This document shows positions 32,430 to 44,645 of a stretch of 64,000 nt of DNA, piece by piece. Under the pieces are notes generated by a model that saw nothing but the letters and a program-made list of their open reading frames with translations, searched no databases and had not been told where the DNA came from. Position numbers and translations under genes: made by a program. Origin of the DNA: Limnomonas spitsbergensis (lineage: Eukaryota > Chlorophyta > Chlorophyceae > Chlamydomonadales); the NCBI GenBank assembly GCA_037349105.1, contig JAYJMM010000123.1, positions 3,162,001 through 3,226,000 of the forward strand. The letters run 5' to 3'. Each line of letters begins with the position of its first letter. Position 1 is the stretch's first letter.

Positions 32430-34803
32430 TCACATTTGTATCTTAGCAATCAACTCTTTGAGCCGATACTTTGTCGCGATCAGCGGTCGGACATCGTCAA
32501 CGTCAGAAACGCTCAGGCTTTGCAAGAAGGGCAGAAGCTTGAGCAGCTCATCATCGTCCTCGTCGTCGTACCTACAGGACCCACAGCAGGCACGGGATTA
32601 AGGGTCAGGAATGCTAGGGGTCCATGCATTTGTGTAAAAACAGGTATTGGTAGTCCTGCTAAAACAACAAGCGAGAGGCAAAGGGCCAGGCATGTCAGGG
32701 TTGCAGACATGCAGCTATGCACGACTGCAAATAAAATAGAAAGCCGTGCAAACCATGGAAATCTGAGCTGGTATCCAGTCAGTCTGTGGCAAATTGACAG
32801 CACAAAATACAAGCACCGTCACTCATCACCGCACCAGCTCTCAATGGGGATGCCGTTGTCGGGTTGGAAGCCAAACGCCTGCGGAGAGTTGTCAACGATG
32901 AAGGTGCTGCGCAGGTCTCGCCCCAGGATGGTCAAATCCTTCAGGTAGTTCCCGTCCACCATAACGCAGGAGTCACGGTACACGCGGTGCTTGATCAGCG
33001 TGCGCCTGGGGTCAATCACATTGAGCAGCTTCTCTGCATACACCTGAAAGAGAGGCCAAGGGGGACAGGGACGGCGCAATGATTGAAGGAATGGGTCTTC
33101 CAGCAAATGGGTTGAAAACTGGTATACATGAATATCCTCATCCTCGTTCATTGTGTCATTTGTCCGAGCTTATGTTGGTTGAACATGGGACAAGAATGTG
33201 TGGCTCAAGCAAGAGCGCCATTGCATACCTTTTGCGAGGCCGTAAACACCACCACCTCAAACAGCTGTGCCACCCGGTCCATGAACTCATGCAGGTGGGG
33301 GCGCTTCTTGACATGAATGACATGGTCCTGTGGCAGAGGGAGGCGGCGCGTGGGATTCATTCAGGGGGGATGAGGCAGGTGGCATTCATCCTAGGGGGTC
33401 GTGCAATGGCAGGGCGTGGATCTTTATTTGTGGAGATTCTGGAATGGGGGAGACAGGCACAACATCCTGATCGAAACGCTCCCGCCTCATGCGCAACCAG
33501 TATCACAGCACAGCACCCTCACTAAACCCAATAATTAGTCACCCTCCGTTAGAACATGTCGATGGTCAGACTTTCCCCTCTCATGCAGCAGTGCCGTCTT
33601 GCGCTTGGGTGACTGAACGAGGATGCACCTTAGTAACAACCGCCATGCACCGCCAAATAGGCGGCCCTGCCCCAACCCAGCATGGCTGCATGCTGTGGCT
33701 GCCCTTGTCTGTCCACGTGCCTGGTTGTTAAAGCGGACATCAAAGCTGAAGTCGGAGGACGGTGCATGCTCTAGCGAGGAGTGCACCAGCGTCTCATCCA
33801 GGTCCAGAACCAAGGTTTTGAGCTTGCACTGCCGCGTCTGTGGAGGCAGCAGATCAGGCCGGTACTTGGGGATGCACTGCTCCAGCGGTGGCAACGTCTT
33901 AATGAACAGCAGTGGGTCGAATTCAAACTCGTCGTCCTCGTCTAGCTCGCTCTCCGCTGCTTCTGGCACCTCGGGAGGTGCCGGGTGGTGAGCATGCTGA
34001 CCGCGCAAGGATTCCCGAATTGCACCCTCGCCAGCAGTTGCTGTCGTCGCCAGCTGCTGCTGCTCTGGATGCGAGACGTCCTCCCCGCTTGCACGACTGT
34101 GCTGGTCCCGCTCTGGATCGTTTAGGTCTGGGGCAGCTATGTCTGCTGCTGCAGCAGCGGTAATATTGCGGTGGAAAACGTTGAACAAGGGGGAGAAGCA
34201 TGCAGCTGCATGCGAAAGCATGCTTTTCCCTTTCACGGGCTGACGCCCGTCTTCCCGGACTGCATGGTTGCCGGGTTCTTCTACCTCTTCGCTTGGTCTA
34301 TGAGGTACACCATCTTCTTGCGCCTGAGCATCATCCTGCACAGACAGACAAGCGAAAATACCGTAGGTTGTGGAAGCTATACGTAAGTTGCTACAGGCAT
34401 TAATAATAAAACTCGTACGAGTTCTGGGAAACCCAATGCTTATAATCGTTATGAGAACTGATGACACAAGTTCATGCACCTCCAAGGCCTCGGCGTCTGT
34501 CCTCAACCGTTTACAGGTTGTCAGGTCCTCTTCTTCAGCAGCGGCATGCGGAGGTTCTTTATCTGCAACAGGTTGTAAGCAAATGCAATTTTGGGTCAAT
34601 GTCAATTGGGGTCGGCAAGATGGTGAGAATTCTATTTCATATTGCGCCCTCAAGCACTGACCAGGCAAATAAGATTTTCTTTTATGTTGCTTTCCTCTTG
34701 AAGCCTGCGTCATGAAGTCCGACTGAGGACTACATGCTCCCTCTCCGCCGCCCCCACATGCTGTAGGCGTGGCTGCAGGTTTGTTTACTACACATTCAGT
34801 CAT
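32430..34803 (-). CDS. SCP/CTDSPL2-like protein phosphatase (HAD superfamily, FCP1-homology domain)
   Basis: Members dephosphorylate Ser/Thr residues, classically the RNA polymerase II C-terminal domain. Six exons join in frame on the minus strand: 34803-34662, 34480-34562, 33721-34335, 33229-33327, 32823-33043 and 32430-32571 (TGA), giving 433 residues. The N-terminal 200 residues are low-complexity and acidic, with a basic KQHKRK patch that could be a nuclear signal. The catalytic domain starts near residue 245. The DLDET nucleophile motif is at residues 253-257, VVFTAS at 306-311, the conserved lysine at 348 (YLKDL) and VDNSP at 363-367. It ends with the typical [11 protein letters not shown] helix. 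All catalytic positions are present. The ATG at 34803 is chosen because it keeps the frame; an upstream in-frame ATG at 34965 cannot be excluded. The intron after residue 280 uses a GC donor. Confidence 0.93.
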
Positions 34804-35098
34804 GAGAGTTATGAAGCCGCGGGCTCGCACTGAGAAGCAGAACAATGGGCCAGTCGAACTTGGAAGTGTGGAGAATCCTTCAGGCGCAGGCGCGTGCCCC
34901 AGCTGTCTAAAACTGTGCTGACATGAGTGCTCGCCTGTATAATGAGGGCTGATATTTTGTATCAAATATCTATTTTAGGATGAAGTGTTCAGGAGAACTG
35001 GTTGCTCTAAACCGTTCCCCACCGTGTCAATACTTTCATACGGCTGTCTTTCAGTCTATTGGGCGCCATGATTCTTCAGGTCCAGAGGAGGGTGTCAC

Positions 35099-35566
35099 CT
35101 ACCAGAATTTAAAGCCTAACTTATCGGAGGCCCGTAAGCTGGGCTTTGCGGCCCAATTCCACCGGGCCAAGCTGGTGGTCACCAACTTGGAGACCAAAAG
35201 GAAGTTCAACGTCTGTCTTTCAGGCGCCAGCTGCTCCCCGGGAGGCATGCTTTGCATTTGAACCTGAACCTTTGGTTCGCTGAACCCCTTCTTGCCCCCT
35301 TTGTGACTTAGTCCTTGGCTTAGGCTGTACTCGTCCTGTTTGCGGTCTTGCTTCGTGTTGAGTGGGCCTCCGAGTAGCTTGGGCCTATGGCTGCCAGTGT
35401 GCAAGCTGTGTCTTTGCGGGTAGGGGGAGCCTTCTGGAGACTCTTTAAGCCCCTTTCCATCTAAGTGTCCTAGCAGCTCCTTCTCTAGCCTCTTGTCGGG
35501 TTTTGTCTCCTTTTGCTGTTTGGTTGCCGGTTTTTCGGCTGTGGTGGGGAGGCATGAAGCAGCCAC
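35099..35566 (-). pseudogene. Lysine-rich unrecognised reading frame, possibly a mobile-element remnant
   Basis: About 155 codons are open on the minus strand with no ATG at the 5' end (a TAG lies about ten codons further upstream). The product is rich in Lys, Gly and Pro (for example RLEKELLGHLDGKGLKES) and ends ARWNWAAKPSLRASDKLGF. No family is recognised. The lack of a start and the broken upstream frames favour a relic. Confidence 0.25.
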
Positions 35567-37639
35567 TTTAGTGAGGGCATCTGGTGGTTTAGCGTGCTTT
35601 AGCTAGAGGGATATCGTGGCAGGGTAGCATTTTTTGCAGACCTTGCCCTTTCCATTTTACTTTTGCAGTATCGCGGCCGTGTGCGTGCTTTTATGGTCGT
35701 ATGCCTTTCCATGAACACATGGTCGCCTTTTCTCAGCTGACGACTAGGGCCACATGCGCACCCGGGCAGTTTTTTGTATTCGCGTCTCAGGTTTTCTAGA
35801 GATGGGCGGCTGGCCTCACACCCTGTTAAGTCAAAGCAAAAAAAAATGAAGGAGCACGGGCTTCTACTTTCCTGTTCCAGTCAATAAATCTATAAACCCC
35901 ATCTAGTGTGCCGTGCGCATATTGAGTGCCAACAGGCACATATGACACGAAACCAGTCCCATTACTTGAATGTGTGCTTGCAGCATCCATGTCAAATGCA
36001 CTTGCATCTGTTCCTGCAGCTTCAGGCGCATTCAGATTCAGGTAGTCCTATTCCTATCAAGATCAGGAAACACAGCTTGTTGCATGACCTTTGGATACCA
36101 ACCAGCTGGATCCAGTGAAAGGCATCAGTATACATTTTTGCAATGACAACTTGCAGTAACAGCACAATACGCCGCGCCCCAAACTGCTCAACTTGCAAGC
36201 AACATTGCTGCCGGAAACACTCCGTTTACGGCAATGCGGCTAACACGCGGATTCTGGGCCATGCTGAAAAGGCTCGGCTGCGTGGGCGCACTACTCTTTG
36301 GTCGGGAGGACACTATCCCTTTAGACATCAATATCGTATGACTAAATTCTAGAAAGTGAAAACCCAGTGGGAAACGTAATGAACGGAATTTAACTGACTG
36401 TCAACCTTAACTAGAGTCGCAACGTTTCAATGTCAAACTTTGACCGTTAGGCCGCATCAAAAACTTATTTCAAAAGTCATACTGTACCCGCGGCCCGGTA
36501 CAAAAGTCCCACGGGCGCACGCTCTTCCGTCCTTATAGATTCATGGCATATTTTCTCCTATGTCACGTTCAAAGGCAATTATTATTTCTTTGAAACTACT
36601 GCTTTATCATATCAAAATCGTCAACACGATACAGAAACAGAAACCCATGGAAAAATGGAACTCAAGGAGTCAAATATTAGTCAGGGGCAAAGTGTTCAGA
36701 GGATTTGCCAATGGATCGTGCATATACAACATGAACATATTCCTCTGAAAGGGTGAGACCCAAAGGCGCACACTGCACCGAATCTGTGCAATATCTTATT
36801 TATTCCTCTTGCGCTTAGTACACGCACTTCGAAAGTATTTTTACGAATTTGTAAATTCGCAACTTCAGAAGGAAAAAATCGCAGTTGGATTATTTCAGCT
36901 TCATAGCATGGAGGATAAATTGCATGTACCGGTATCTTCACTATCTTGAGTCCGGAAGCTACCGCATGTGGCTTCGGCAAGTGCCTGTGAGCTGCCTCGC
37001 AAGGACATTTATGAGCATGGCAATCTTCAGCACGGCCCTTTTGGGGCGTTTGCAAAAATAAATAAATGAGGGTTCCTCCCTTAATGGTCTGTGCAATGCA
37101 GGGGTGCAAAGCTCGTTCCAGGTATGTAATCCACATGTTTGCCGCTTGTGAAGGTGTGGTGGACGAGCCCAGTCATGAAAATATGTTCGATGTCACTTGG
37201 TCCCATACCTCAGTACCTCTCAGATCCATGGCGAGTCTGGGTTACTTGAGTCAGACCTCACAGCCTGCAGTGGATATAGTGGACAGCAGATGAGGCAGAG
37301 ACAGGCGCAAAAATGAAAATGAAATTGGGCACTATAATTTGCGAAGCACTAAAGCCAGAAAAGAGAATTCTTGATGGACCAGGGCATGTTTCTTGTCCCT
37401 TTTCCTGCTCAGACCAGGCAGTGTTTATTTTATGGTGTTTTTGCTACAACATGGCACACGGCCGGTAGGGCTTGCTGCTTAAGCCTTCGGCTATATGCCC
37501 ACATGGGGGGGGTCTCCATCAACCCGGTGGCCTCCCAGTGCCCCTCAAAAGTGGTACGACTCGCAGAAAAACAAGCGCTGGTTCTCCACCCAAAAAGAAC
37601 ACAGGAGGCTTAGCCAGGCAGGAGAGGAGGCACTATTCC

Positions 37640-37890
37640 TGCCTCCATAATGCCCCTGATAAGATCACTTCGGACAAGCAGCCCTCCAGGGCGGGGCCAT
37701 GGACATTGCGTGGGCAGTATTCCGGCCTCCATGCAAAAACCTGCTGCCCCTGATGAGATCACTTCAAAGCAAGCAGCCCTCCCCAGTGGCGCCAGGAACC
37801 CAGAGAGACCTGCCCCCACGAACAAACCTGATACTGGCAAGGTTGCTTCATGTCAAGCAGCCCTCCAGAGCAAGGGGAGGAAACGATGCA
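37640..37890 (+). repeat. Diverged tandem repeat, three units
   Basis: GCCCCTGATAAGATCACTTC then GGACAAGCAGCCCTCCAG recurs at about 37650, 37746 and (more diverged) 37823, at 80-100 bp spacing. Confidence 0.55.
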
Positions 37891-38046
37891 GACTACAGGG
37901 CATGGCAAGCATTGATTTACGAATTATTGCAGATGCAGCTAAAACATCTTAAATAGTGCTTAACAGGGAGAGAGAACTGCAGCGTAAAAGTTTGCTGCAA
38001 TAGTAAATGACACTGAGGGAGTACAGAGAGGCATCTGCATTAGCGT

Positions 38047-39335
38047 GTCCAGGATTTCAAGTTCTTGGGCATCATTCAGCACGTGAGCAGCAGCATGAGG
38101 AAGGCCATGCAAGGTACAGAGGTGCCATTCGCTACCGCGTTGCACCGTGTCCGCCGCATGGCCGCCAAGGTGCACCTCAGGCATCATCTGCCTACACGCA
38201 TCCGGATGGCGTCTGTCTATGCAGCGTCTGCGGCCAAGTAAGGTGATGTGGTGTGGGCCACCGATCACCTTAGGCCGTGGCATTGCCTCAAGAGCAAGAC
38301 GCAGTACAGCTTCCTCCAGCATCTGCGCCAGGCTGCAGGGCTACCTCCGTCTGCTGCCAGTTGGGGGTCATGAAGGAGCTGCAGATCCAGCCGTTACAGC
38401 GAAGTTGGTGGCAGCATGTACTTTGCTTCTACAACGCAGCGGTCGCACCAGCAGCACAGCAAGACAGCCCATTCATGGCGGCAGCCATGGCGGCCGACAT
38501 GCAGCTCGCTGTCAGGCAGGGCACCGGAGGGCGCAATTGGTGCAGTGATTTGCTAGGTGCCTTGCTGGAGCTGGAGCTGGGATCAGCCGATCCCAAACTG
38601 CGTCAGACAGCAACTGACCTATAGCCGCTGCCTATCAGAGAGGTGCTAGCGCTAGCTGATGCAGCATACGAGCAGGCGCAGCTGAATGTAGCTGGCAAAG
38701 GGGACCCCAGAGATCCTGCCACTGAACACAGGTCTGCGGCCGCCTACCGCACAAGATTTCAGTCTACAGCGGACGCGTGCTGGCGCAGGCCAGGGGCCGC
38801 ACCAGCCGAAAGGAGTGTGCTTGCGTGCGCACGAACTCAAGGCTGCGGCTCAGCGCCGTCAGCACGGCTGACGCTAGAGGACGGCGCGGTGGTCAGCAGC
38901 GTGACAGGCGGTGCTGCCTGCGATGTTGGGCTAGGGGAGATGGCGACCATGTGGAGGACGCGCTGCATGCTTGTTTTCAATGCCCCAGCGTGCAAGATGA
39001 ACTTAGAGAGCGGGGATGGGCAGGTCCTCCGAACGGTGCTAGAGACATTTTAGAGTTGTACCGGGGCAGGCTTGGGTGGGATGCCCTGGCCTTTGTGGAC
39101 GATGTGGTAGATATCGTTGAGGTGTACACATTTTCAGAGGTTGGAACTTCTGTATTTTGTGTTTTCCAGCCCTTTGTATTGTCCCTTCACTTTATTTTCC
39201 ACTTTCCCCCCCCTTCTTATGTCCTGCCCCCTTCTGTGTTTCTTTCCATCTTTCCTCCCAACTCTCTAGTTAGGCGCCTACGCGGCCGAGCCTTATTTGA
39301 GCAGGGCCCAGAGGTGTAACGTCATTGATCTGCAC
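38047..39335 (+). mobile_element. Dead non-LTR retrotransposon (LINE), C-terminal part of the reverse-transcriptase ORF and 3' UTR
   Basis: The end of the RT domain reads FKFLGIIQHVSSSMRKAM, then ALHRVRRMAAKVHLRHHLP. It is followed by PLQRSWWQHVLCFYNAA and, in a different frame, a zf-RVT-like knuckle, CLRCWARGDGDHVEDALHAC and FQCPSVQDELRERG. At least one in-frame stop (about 38241) and one frame change separate these blocks, so the copy is inactive and 5'-truncated. The 3' UTR (from about 39130) ends GGCCCAGAGGTGTAACGTCA then TTGA near 39325. Several 3'-end copies of the same family lie nearby. Confidence 0.8.
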
Positions 39336-39984
39336 TAGCGACACAAGGCACTGATCATTCCGTGTGTGGCTCAGCCTCAATGTTCCGTACCGGTATTACT
39401 ATTTATGCAGAGAAATATACTCCCACGAAGAAATGTCAAGAAAGAAAGGTAAGGAATATATTATCTGAATTGATGGAACAACATGTGAAAAAGAAAGCCC
39501 AAGCCCCGACCTGCATGTTTCTGCATTAGCACCGACGTGCAACCCTTTCATCAAATGCGCATTTTTAAGCAGCAGCCGTACTATATTTCCTTTTCACTCA
39601 TGTACTAGCTTCCAGCCAGCATAATAAATACTCGCACGTGTAACGAATTATGAGGAAATAAGGGAAGGATACTACCGTAATATTCGGCATGGACGGCAAG
39701 GAAATCCCAGGAGCAAACACATATTCGTATAGAAAGGATGCTCTTATAATAAAACACATCTGGCTGACCCGCACGACATGTCAACCCGGGCTGGGGGATC
39801 CGCGGATCAGTTGGCCTCTCGGCTCGGGTGCAGCAAAAGCCTGTCCTCAAGCACATACATCGCTCATTACCATCAAGGGAATAGATAGCGCCAGGGGCTG
39901 AGCGGTGTGGAAGCTGGGAGGCATGTGGCATCTTCTCAGGTGGAGCGAAACCCTGTCCTCATGCGCACACACCGCTGGCTTCCG

Positions 39985-40200
39985 GGGCAAGCTTGGGTGG
40001 GATGCCCTGGCTTTTGTGGAAGACGTGGTGGAAATCGTCGAGGCGTAGACGTTCTCAGAGGCTGGAACATGTTTGCCTTTCCTCTCCAGCCTTTTGTCTG
40101 TCCCTTCACTTTTTACCTTTTTTTTCGGGCCCTTTTACTTAGACGCCCATGCGGCCGAGCCTGTTTGAGCAGGGCCCAGAGGTGTAACGTCACTGACAGG
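39985..40200 (+). mobile_element. 5'-truncated LINE 3' end (second copy)
   Basis: GCTTGGGTGGGATGCCCTGG, then CTTTTGTGGAAGACGTGGTG, matches the LINE copy at 39070. It continues through CCAGCCTTTTGTCTGTCCCT to GGCCCAGAGGTGTAACGTCA at about 40172-40191. Confidence 0.8.
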
Positions 40201-40244
40201 GGTGGGAGGCCCTGGTTTTCTGCAACTTGTAGTTGAACTTTTTG

Positions 40245-40425
40245 AGGCTAGTCTCTTCAGGGGCAGGGGATACGGTTTGCCAGACCTTTGTTTTTTGTTG
40301 TTTGAGCTTACTATCCCTTCTTTCCTCTTGTGCCTTATTCCTTGACTTTCCTAGCTGACTTTTTGTTTGCCGTCGTGGCCGAGCTTCATTTCAGCATGGC
40401 CCAGAGGTGTAACGTCATTAACCTG
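40245..40425 (+). mobile_element. LINE 3' end (third copy)
   Basis: It shares a TTCAGGGGCAGGGGATACGG block with the minus-strand copy at 56304-56447 and ends GGCCCAGAGGTGTAACGTCA at about 40398-40417. Confidence 0.7.
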
Positions 40426-40788
40426 CCTGGGCACTTGTCCAGGTACTCAGGCCCCTTCGATACAGCATTTTTGCGCAATTTAGGCATGGCTATTGAGCTG
40501 CATCTGCCCGGAAATAAATGGGCATTCGAAAAATAAATCAAGGGCAGAGTTAGCGTCAATGATGAGCCCAGGGTACGGGCCTTGCAAATTGCAAAGGCGG
40601 ACAAAATAATGGAGTCTGCATGAAGCTCAAGACATGACTTGATTGCCTCTCATGACTGCAGGGAAAAGCGGGTCATAGATTTTAAGCATACGAGTATGGA
40701 AATTCTGATGCAGTGAATTGCTGTGTTGGACATGCTTCACTATATTTGCGTGTCGACATAGTGTCTTGTCTCTATGCCTCGGGCTGGA

Positions 40789-41575
40789 TCAGCTGGATTT
40801 GCTCCGTTTGCTCTTCTTGTCCTTGGATCCTTTTTTGTGCTTCTTCTTGTGCTTCTCCTGTCCAGAGGAATTGCAGGGTTGAAAGATCAGGGTTGCGAGA
40901 CAAAGATCTCTTTTCAGGGTCTGGGCTCGTGACACCGTTCTGATGCCTCTTGTTCTGATCCCGTTTCAAGCTATTCAGCTTTTTAAAGGCAAAGCTGAAT
41001 AGCTTGAAGCGCGCAAGCCATAGTCCTGGCTACAAACCATACGATGGTATGATGGAAATATGAAGGAGAATACCGGAGGTGAAAAACATATTTTGCGACA
41101 TACATCGACCAGGCTCTACCAGTCTCATAATTTAAAGCCCCTAATGCTGCCATAAGCCTTTACAGGGTTTGGGCTCGTGACACCGTTCTGATGCCTCTCA
41201 GCCTTGCAGCGTTGGGTCGCACAATCCCCCCCCCCCCTTATTCACCTTCTTCTCCTTCTTGCTCTTGCTTTTGTGCTTCCTTTTCCTCTTCCTGCCGGAG
41301 TCGCTGCTGCTATCGCTGCCATCATCACTGCTGCTCAAATCCGAGCTGTCGAAATCAGACATGTCCCCAACCTCTGGAAGCAGGCCCATCACCCGAGTGC
41401 CCCCCGGCCCCGCAGTTACACCAGCACCCAGCAGAGCCACAATGTCTGTCCCCGCCGCAATAGTATGCCCCGTCAGAACGTTGGTGCACTTCTTGGTCAG
41501 GTGGCCCAGACCGCCACAGAGCTTGCAAGCACCACGGGTCTCGTTGCCAATGCCCTGAGTGGAGCAACAACGCAT
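40789..41575 (-). CDS. SREK1IP1-like zinc-knuckle protein
   Basis: Human SREK1IP1 (p18SRP) binds an SR-related splicing factor; small zinc-knuckle homologues occur in plants. Two exons on the minus strand (41246-41575 and 40789-40857) give 132 residues. Residues 17-30 form a CCHC knuckle in CKLCGGLGHLTKKC, matching the family signature. An acidic Ser/Asp stretch (SDFDSSDLSSSDDGSDSSSD) and a Lys/His-rich tail (KHKKKHKKGSKDKKSKRS) follow, as in the family. The 132-residue length is also close. The ATG at 41575 puts about 15 residues before the knuckle, as in homologues. An LTR-gag origin is less likely, because gag knuckles use a different spacing and the tail is SREK1IP1-like. Confidence 0.8.
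40965..41008. repeat. Perfect hairpin, 18-bp arms and 8-nt loop, in the zinc-knuckle gene intron
   Basis: TTCAAGCTATTCAGCTTT (40965-40982) pairs exactly with AAAGCTGAATAGCTTGAA (40991-41008). The same intron also carries a direct repeat, GGCTCGTGACACCGTTCTGA, at about 40924 and 41172. Confidence 0.8.
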
Positions 41576-43451
41576 GCCTCAGTGAATGCCGGGCCAGTCT
41601 TGCCAACTCCTTGGAGCGAGAAAGCATGCTTCATTGATTGCAGGACCAGGCCAGCAGTCAGCACAAAATCCACCCCGGGCAATGAGATGGGGGGCAAGCC
41701 TAGTCAGAGGTGGTACAACAGACTGTGCTTTGCAGGCTCAGCATCAGCCACCCAGGTCTACAGCAATGTTTATTTGAAGATTTTATAGGAACCTTCATTC
41801 TACCATGACTCAATTTGGGGACTTTCTAAAAGCTTGGATTTACCATGCGTGAGCTCCACAGTAACAGTGCATGCGGTTCAGGATAGGTTATGAGCGCCAG
41901 ATGTTGCATTGACATTGCAGAGGAATGATCCCGAGCAAGTGCATCCTTTGATAAGAGACCCTTCCCGATATCAACATATCCTGACCAGGCGCAAGCCTCA
42001 CCTGCGCCTTAGCCAAGTTCATTAGTCCATTGTAATCTGTGATCGCCGGCTGATATCCAGCTGTGGAAAAAGTGAGAAGACAGGCGTTGGATAAGGATGG
42101 CAGATGAGTGACCAAATGTAATGGATATACATTTGTTTCTAAGAATAGTATGTGCTCAAGCCTGGACAAAGGAGATCAGGTAATACCCATGCTGGTATTG
42201 TGTGAATGTGTGATGCAGGGCATTTAACACAGATCTGCACGCTTAAATGTTCAAAAGGCCATCAATGTGATTAAGTTTCACTGTTCGGAGAGTGTGAGCA
42301 ATGTGGCAAAGGTGTGAAGGCAAACTGCTTGGTCATGCAAACCTTCCTCAAAAACGGCACCATGCACATGGGGATGCATGACATGTTCCCATGAAGTGCT
42401 GACAAGTGCCACTGTCAGCAATCCAATATCGAATACTTGCATGCTGTCACGAGCTGAGCAGCCCTTTCTTGGCGCTCAGTTCGATTGCCCTGGCCTCTTG
42501 TAGGCGCGTAGATACTGGCCTCAATGGCCGAATTGGTCCCGGCTTGAGGGTCTGCTGTCTGCCCAATCGTTTTCTCCCACATGTCATTTGCTTTCAGCGC
42601 AGTGCTACGCAAATTTCACAAGGATCAATAGCAGCGTTAGCTCTTGCCGTGTGATCGTTCGTCACGTCAATTCGTGGGCACGGAAAGCGCATGAGCATAT
42701 CCATTACCTCGTACGCACTCGATTATACTCGGCTTTCAAGAGTCCCTTCTTCGACATGGTGGCAAATGTAGCAAAATAGCAAACTTCTCGCAAGAAAAAA
42801 TGTGGAGGGCAGAAAGAGGGCGCTTTGCCAAGACTAGGGTGTGTGATGAAAAAGGTAAACGAGATTGAAGCAAGAATAGTCTGTTGGAATGGTCCTAGCT
42901 TGGCCCTGTTCCTCGCTGAATCCTGGAGCCGGTAGGAAGACGCTGACGTATGCGTATGTATGTCGCCCACACAAGTTTCGTACCTGGCGCCATGAAGGAA
43001 CTGGTAGATGACACCTTGTAAAGTTTTAGCAAAATATATGATAGCATTCAGGGCAGCAGATATCCTCAGACATAGAGTCTAGCCCATGCCCTCCTGTTCC
43101 TGGCATGTATAGCTAATACATGTCTATAACTCCATGCCGATATTTCGTGCATGGGCATGCTGACTCTCACTGGACGCGCATGCCACCTCAGCTCAGACAT
43201 CGCATGCAGCACGGATCTACAGCTTTAACTCACGGTTATGCCATGCCTGCTGCTCTGGAACCCACTTACCGTGGATATCCTCCAATATTTGCGCCCTTCC
43301 CCTCCCCCTCCCTCACAGAGGCACAGGGCCTGTAACAGTATGCACTCTCAACCTCACCAGTCACCAAGCTGCCTCATGCCGCCTCACAGAACCACCCCGA
43401 GATCCACCATCCCATGCGTTAACCACTTGCCCCCTACTTGTTTCTTGGGCC

Positions 43452-43518
43452 CCAGGGGGCAGGGGCGGCCTTCGATGGGCCAGGGGCGGCCATCATTGGG
43501 GCAGGGGCGGCCTTCATT
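43452..43518 (+). repeat. Short direct repeat, three units of about 24-27 bp
   Basis: GGGGCAGGGGCGGCCTTC, GGGCCAGGGGCGGCCATC and GGGGCAGGGGCGGCCTTC follow one another. Confidence 0.7.
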
Positions 43519-44575
43519 CCGAGAGGTCAGTGAAATCCACTGTTCCTGGTGTGTAGTTGTGCCTCTCTGGGGCCACCCTCTTCTTCGACTGCAGCTCCCA
43601 GCCGACCGTAACACAGTCAACTAGCTGACACTCCTGCGGCCCTCTCCCTCCCTCCATACCTCGCCCCCCCCACGTCCCCCAACAGTACCGCTTTGGGCTC
43701 ATGGGTTTGCTGACCTCCGCACCAGAAATCCCTGCATCCAAAGCATTGGGGATCTTCATCCGCCAGCACTCCACCCTGGCAGACGGTATGAGGACATGGC
43801 TCAGCCCAGCATTTTTATCTTAGGTGATTCAGCTAGGACACCTAAGGTACAACAAGGCCTACCGCCGGCAGGGCTCGGTGCAGCAAGCCTGCCAGACTCG
43901 GCTGGTCATGGCTTGGTCCCCACCGACCCACTGGTGGCCACCTGGCAGACCCCCAAAGCTCGCATGGCGTGCACTAAAATAACGGTGCAAGCCAGCACCC
44001 CTCTTTCCTGCCCTGATCTGCATGTCTGCCGTTGTGGTCGCCACTCACCTGTCCTACCAGGCTGATTGCTAACCCGGTCACGTCCAAGACTCCTAATACC
44101 AGTACGATGACCATTCTTGAGGCGGATGACACTATCTCATGCCCTTATCAAGTTTTAACCTAAAAACTTTAACTGCATTATGGGGCTCACAGTTGCACAC
44201 TCAGTTTGGGGTTGCATTTGTTTGTAGGCAGTCCAGGGGCCAAAGCGTTTTCTTGTGCTCTCATGGTTTGTAAAGAGCTCCAACTGTTTTGCACCTGGCA
44301 CCTGTTCCATACAAAAAATGTTGTATACAAATCCACAAAGCAATGGTTATGTCGTTGGCTACCGTTCTAGACATGGTGTGACGAGATCGGTTATGAACTT
44401 GTGGGCGCAGCTGAGAGGCTTGCGACCCAAAGCACCCATTCTATCACATATTTTGCATGGGCTGTCCTCAAGTCTTCAAAAAATGTTGGACTTCTTGAAG
44501 ATGAGCCGATCAGCCATTTGCCTCAATCACATATGTCCACGAGTTACATAGTTTGTACCAGGAGCATGCAAGCCA

Positions 44576-44645
44576 ATGACGTTGCACCTATAGGCTTGGC
44601 ACAAAAAAGGGCTGGCTACGTCGGCGTCCATCTATCCAGTTGGTA
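44576..44645 (-). mobile_element. LINE 3' end fragment
   Basis: The minus strand reads GGACGCCGACGTAGCC...GTGCCAAGCCTATAGGTGCAACGTCA, a diverged form of the 3' terminus seen at 39325 and 40190. Confidence 0.5.

Larger units (their letters stand above)
34804..38039. other. Gene-poor, relatively AT-rich stretch
   Basis: Apart from one weak reading frame (35099-35566) and a diverged tandem repeat (37640-37890), nothing recognisable is seen. It includes the promoter of the CTD phosphatase gene. AT content rises between 36100 and 37300. Upstream of the weak frame on the minus strand, fragments such as NLRREYKKLPGCACGPSR and RKGDHVFMERH are interrupted by stops and suggest an old mobile-element relic. 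Confidence 0.5.

Noticed and set aside
34980..35261. Plus-strand frame of 93 codons opposite the lysine-rich frame
   Set aside because: No homology or splice context; it overlaps another frame antisense and neither is well supported.
41198..41575. Retroviral-type gag zinc knuckle
   Set aside because: The knuckle spacing, the acidic Ser stretch and the Lys-rich last exon match SREK1IP1-like proteins, and there is no adjacent pol or LTR.
43514..43774. Minus-strand frame with VGWELQSKKRVAPERHNY, considered as a transposase piece
   Set aside because: No recognisable catalytic motif or flanking inverted repeats; too short to support.
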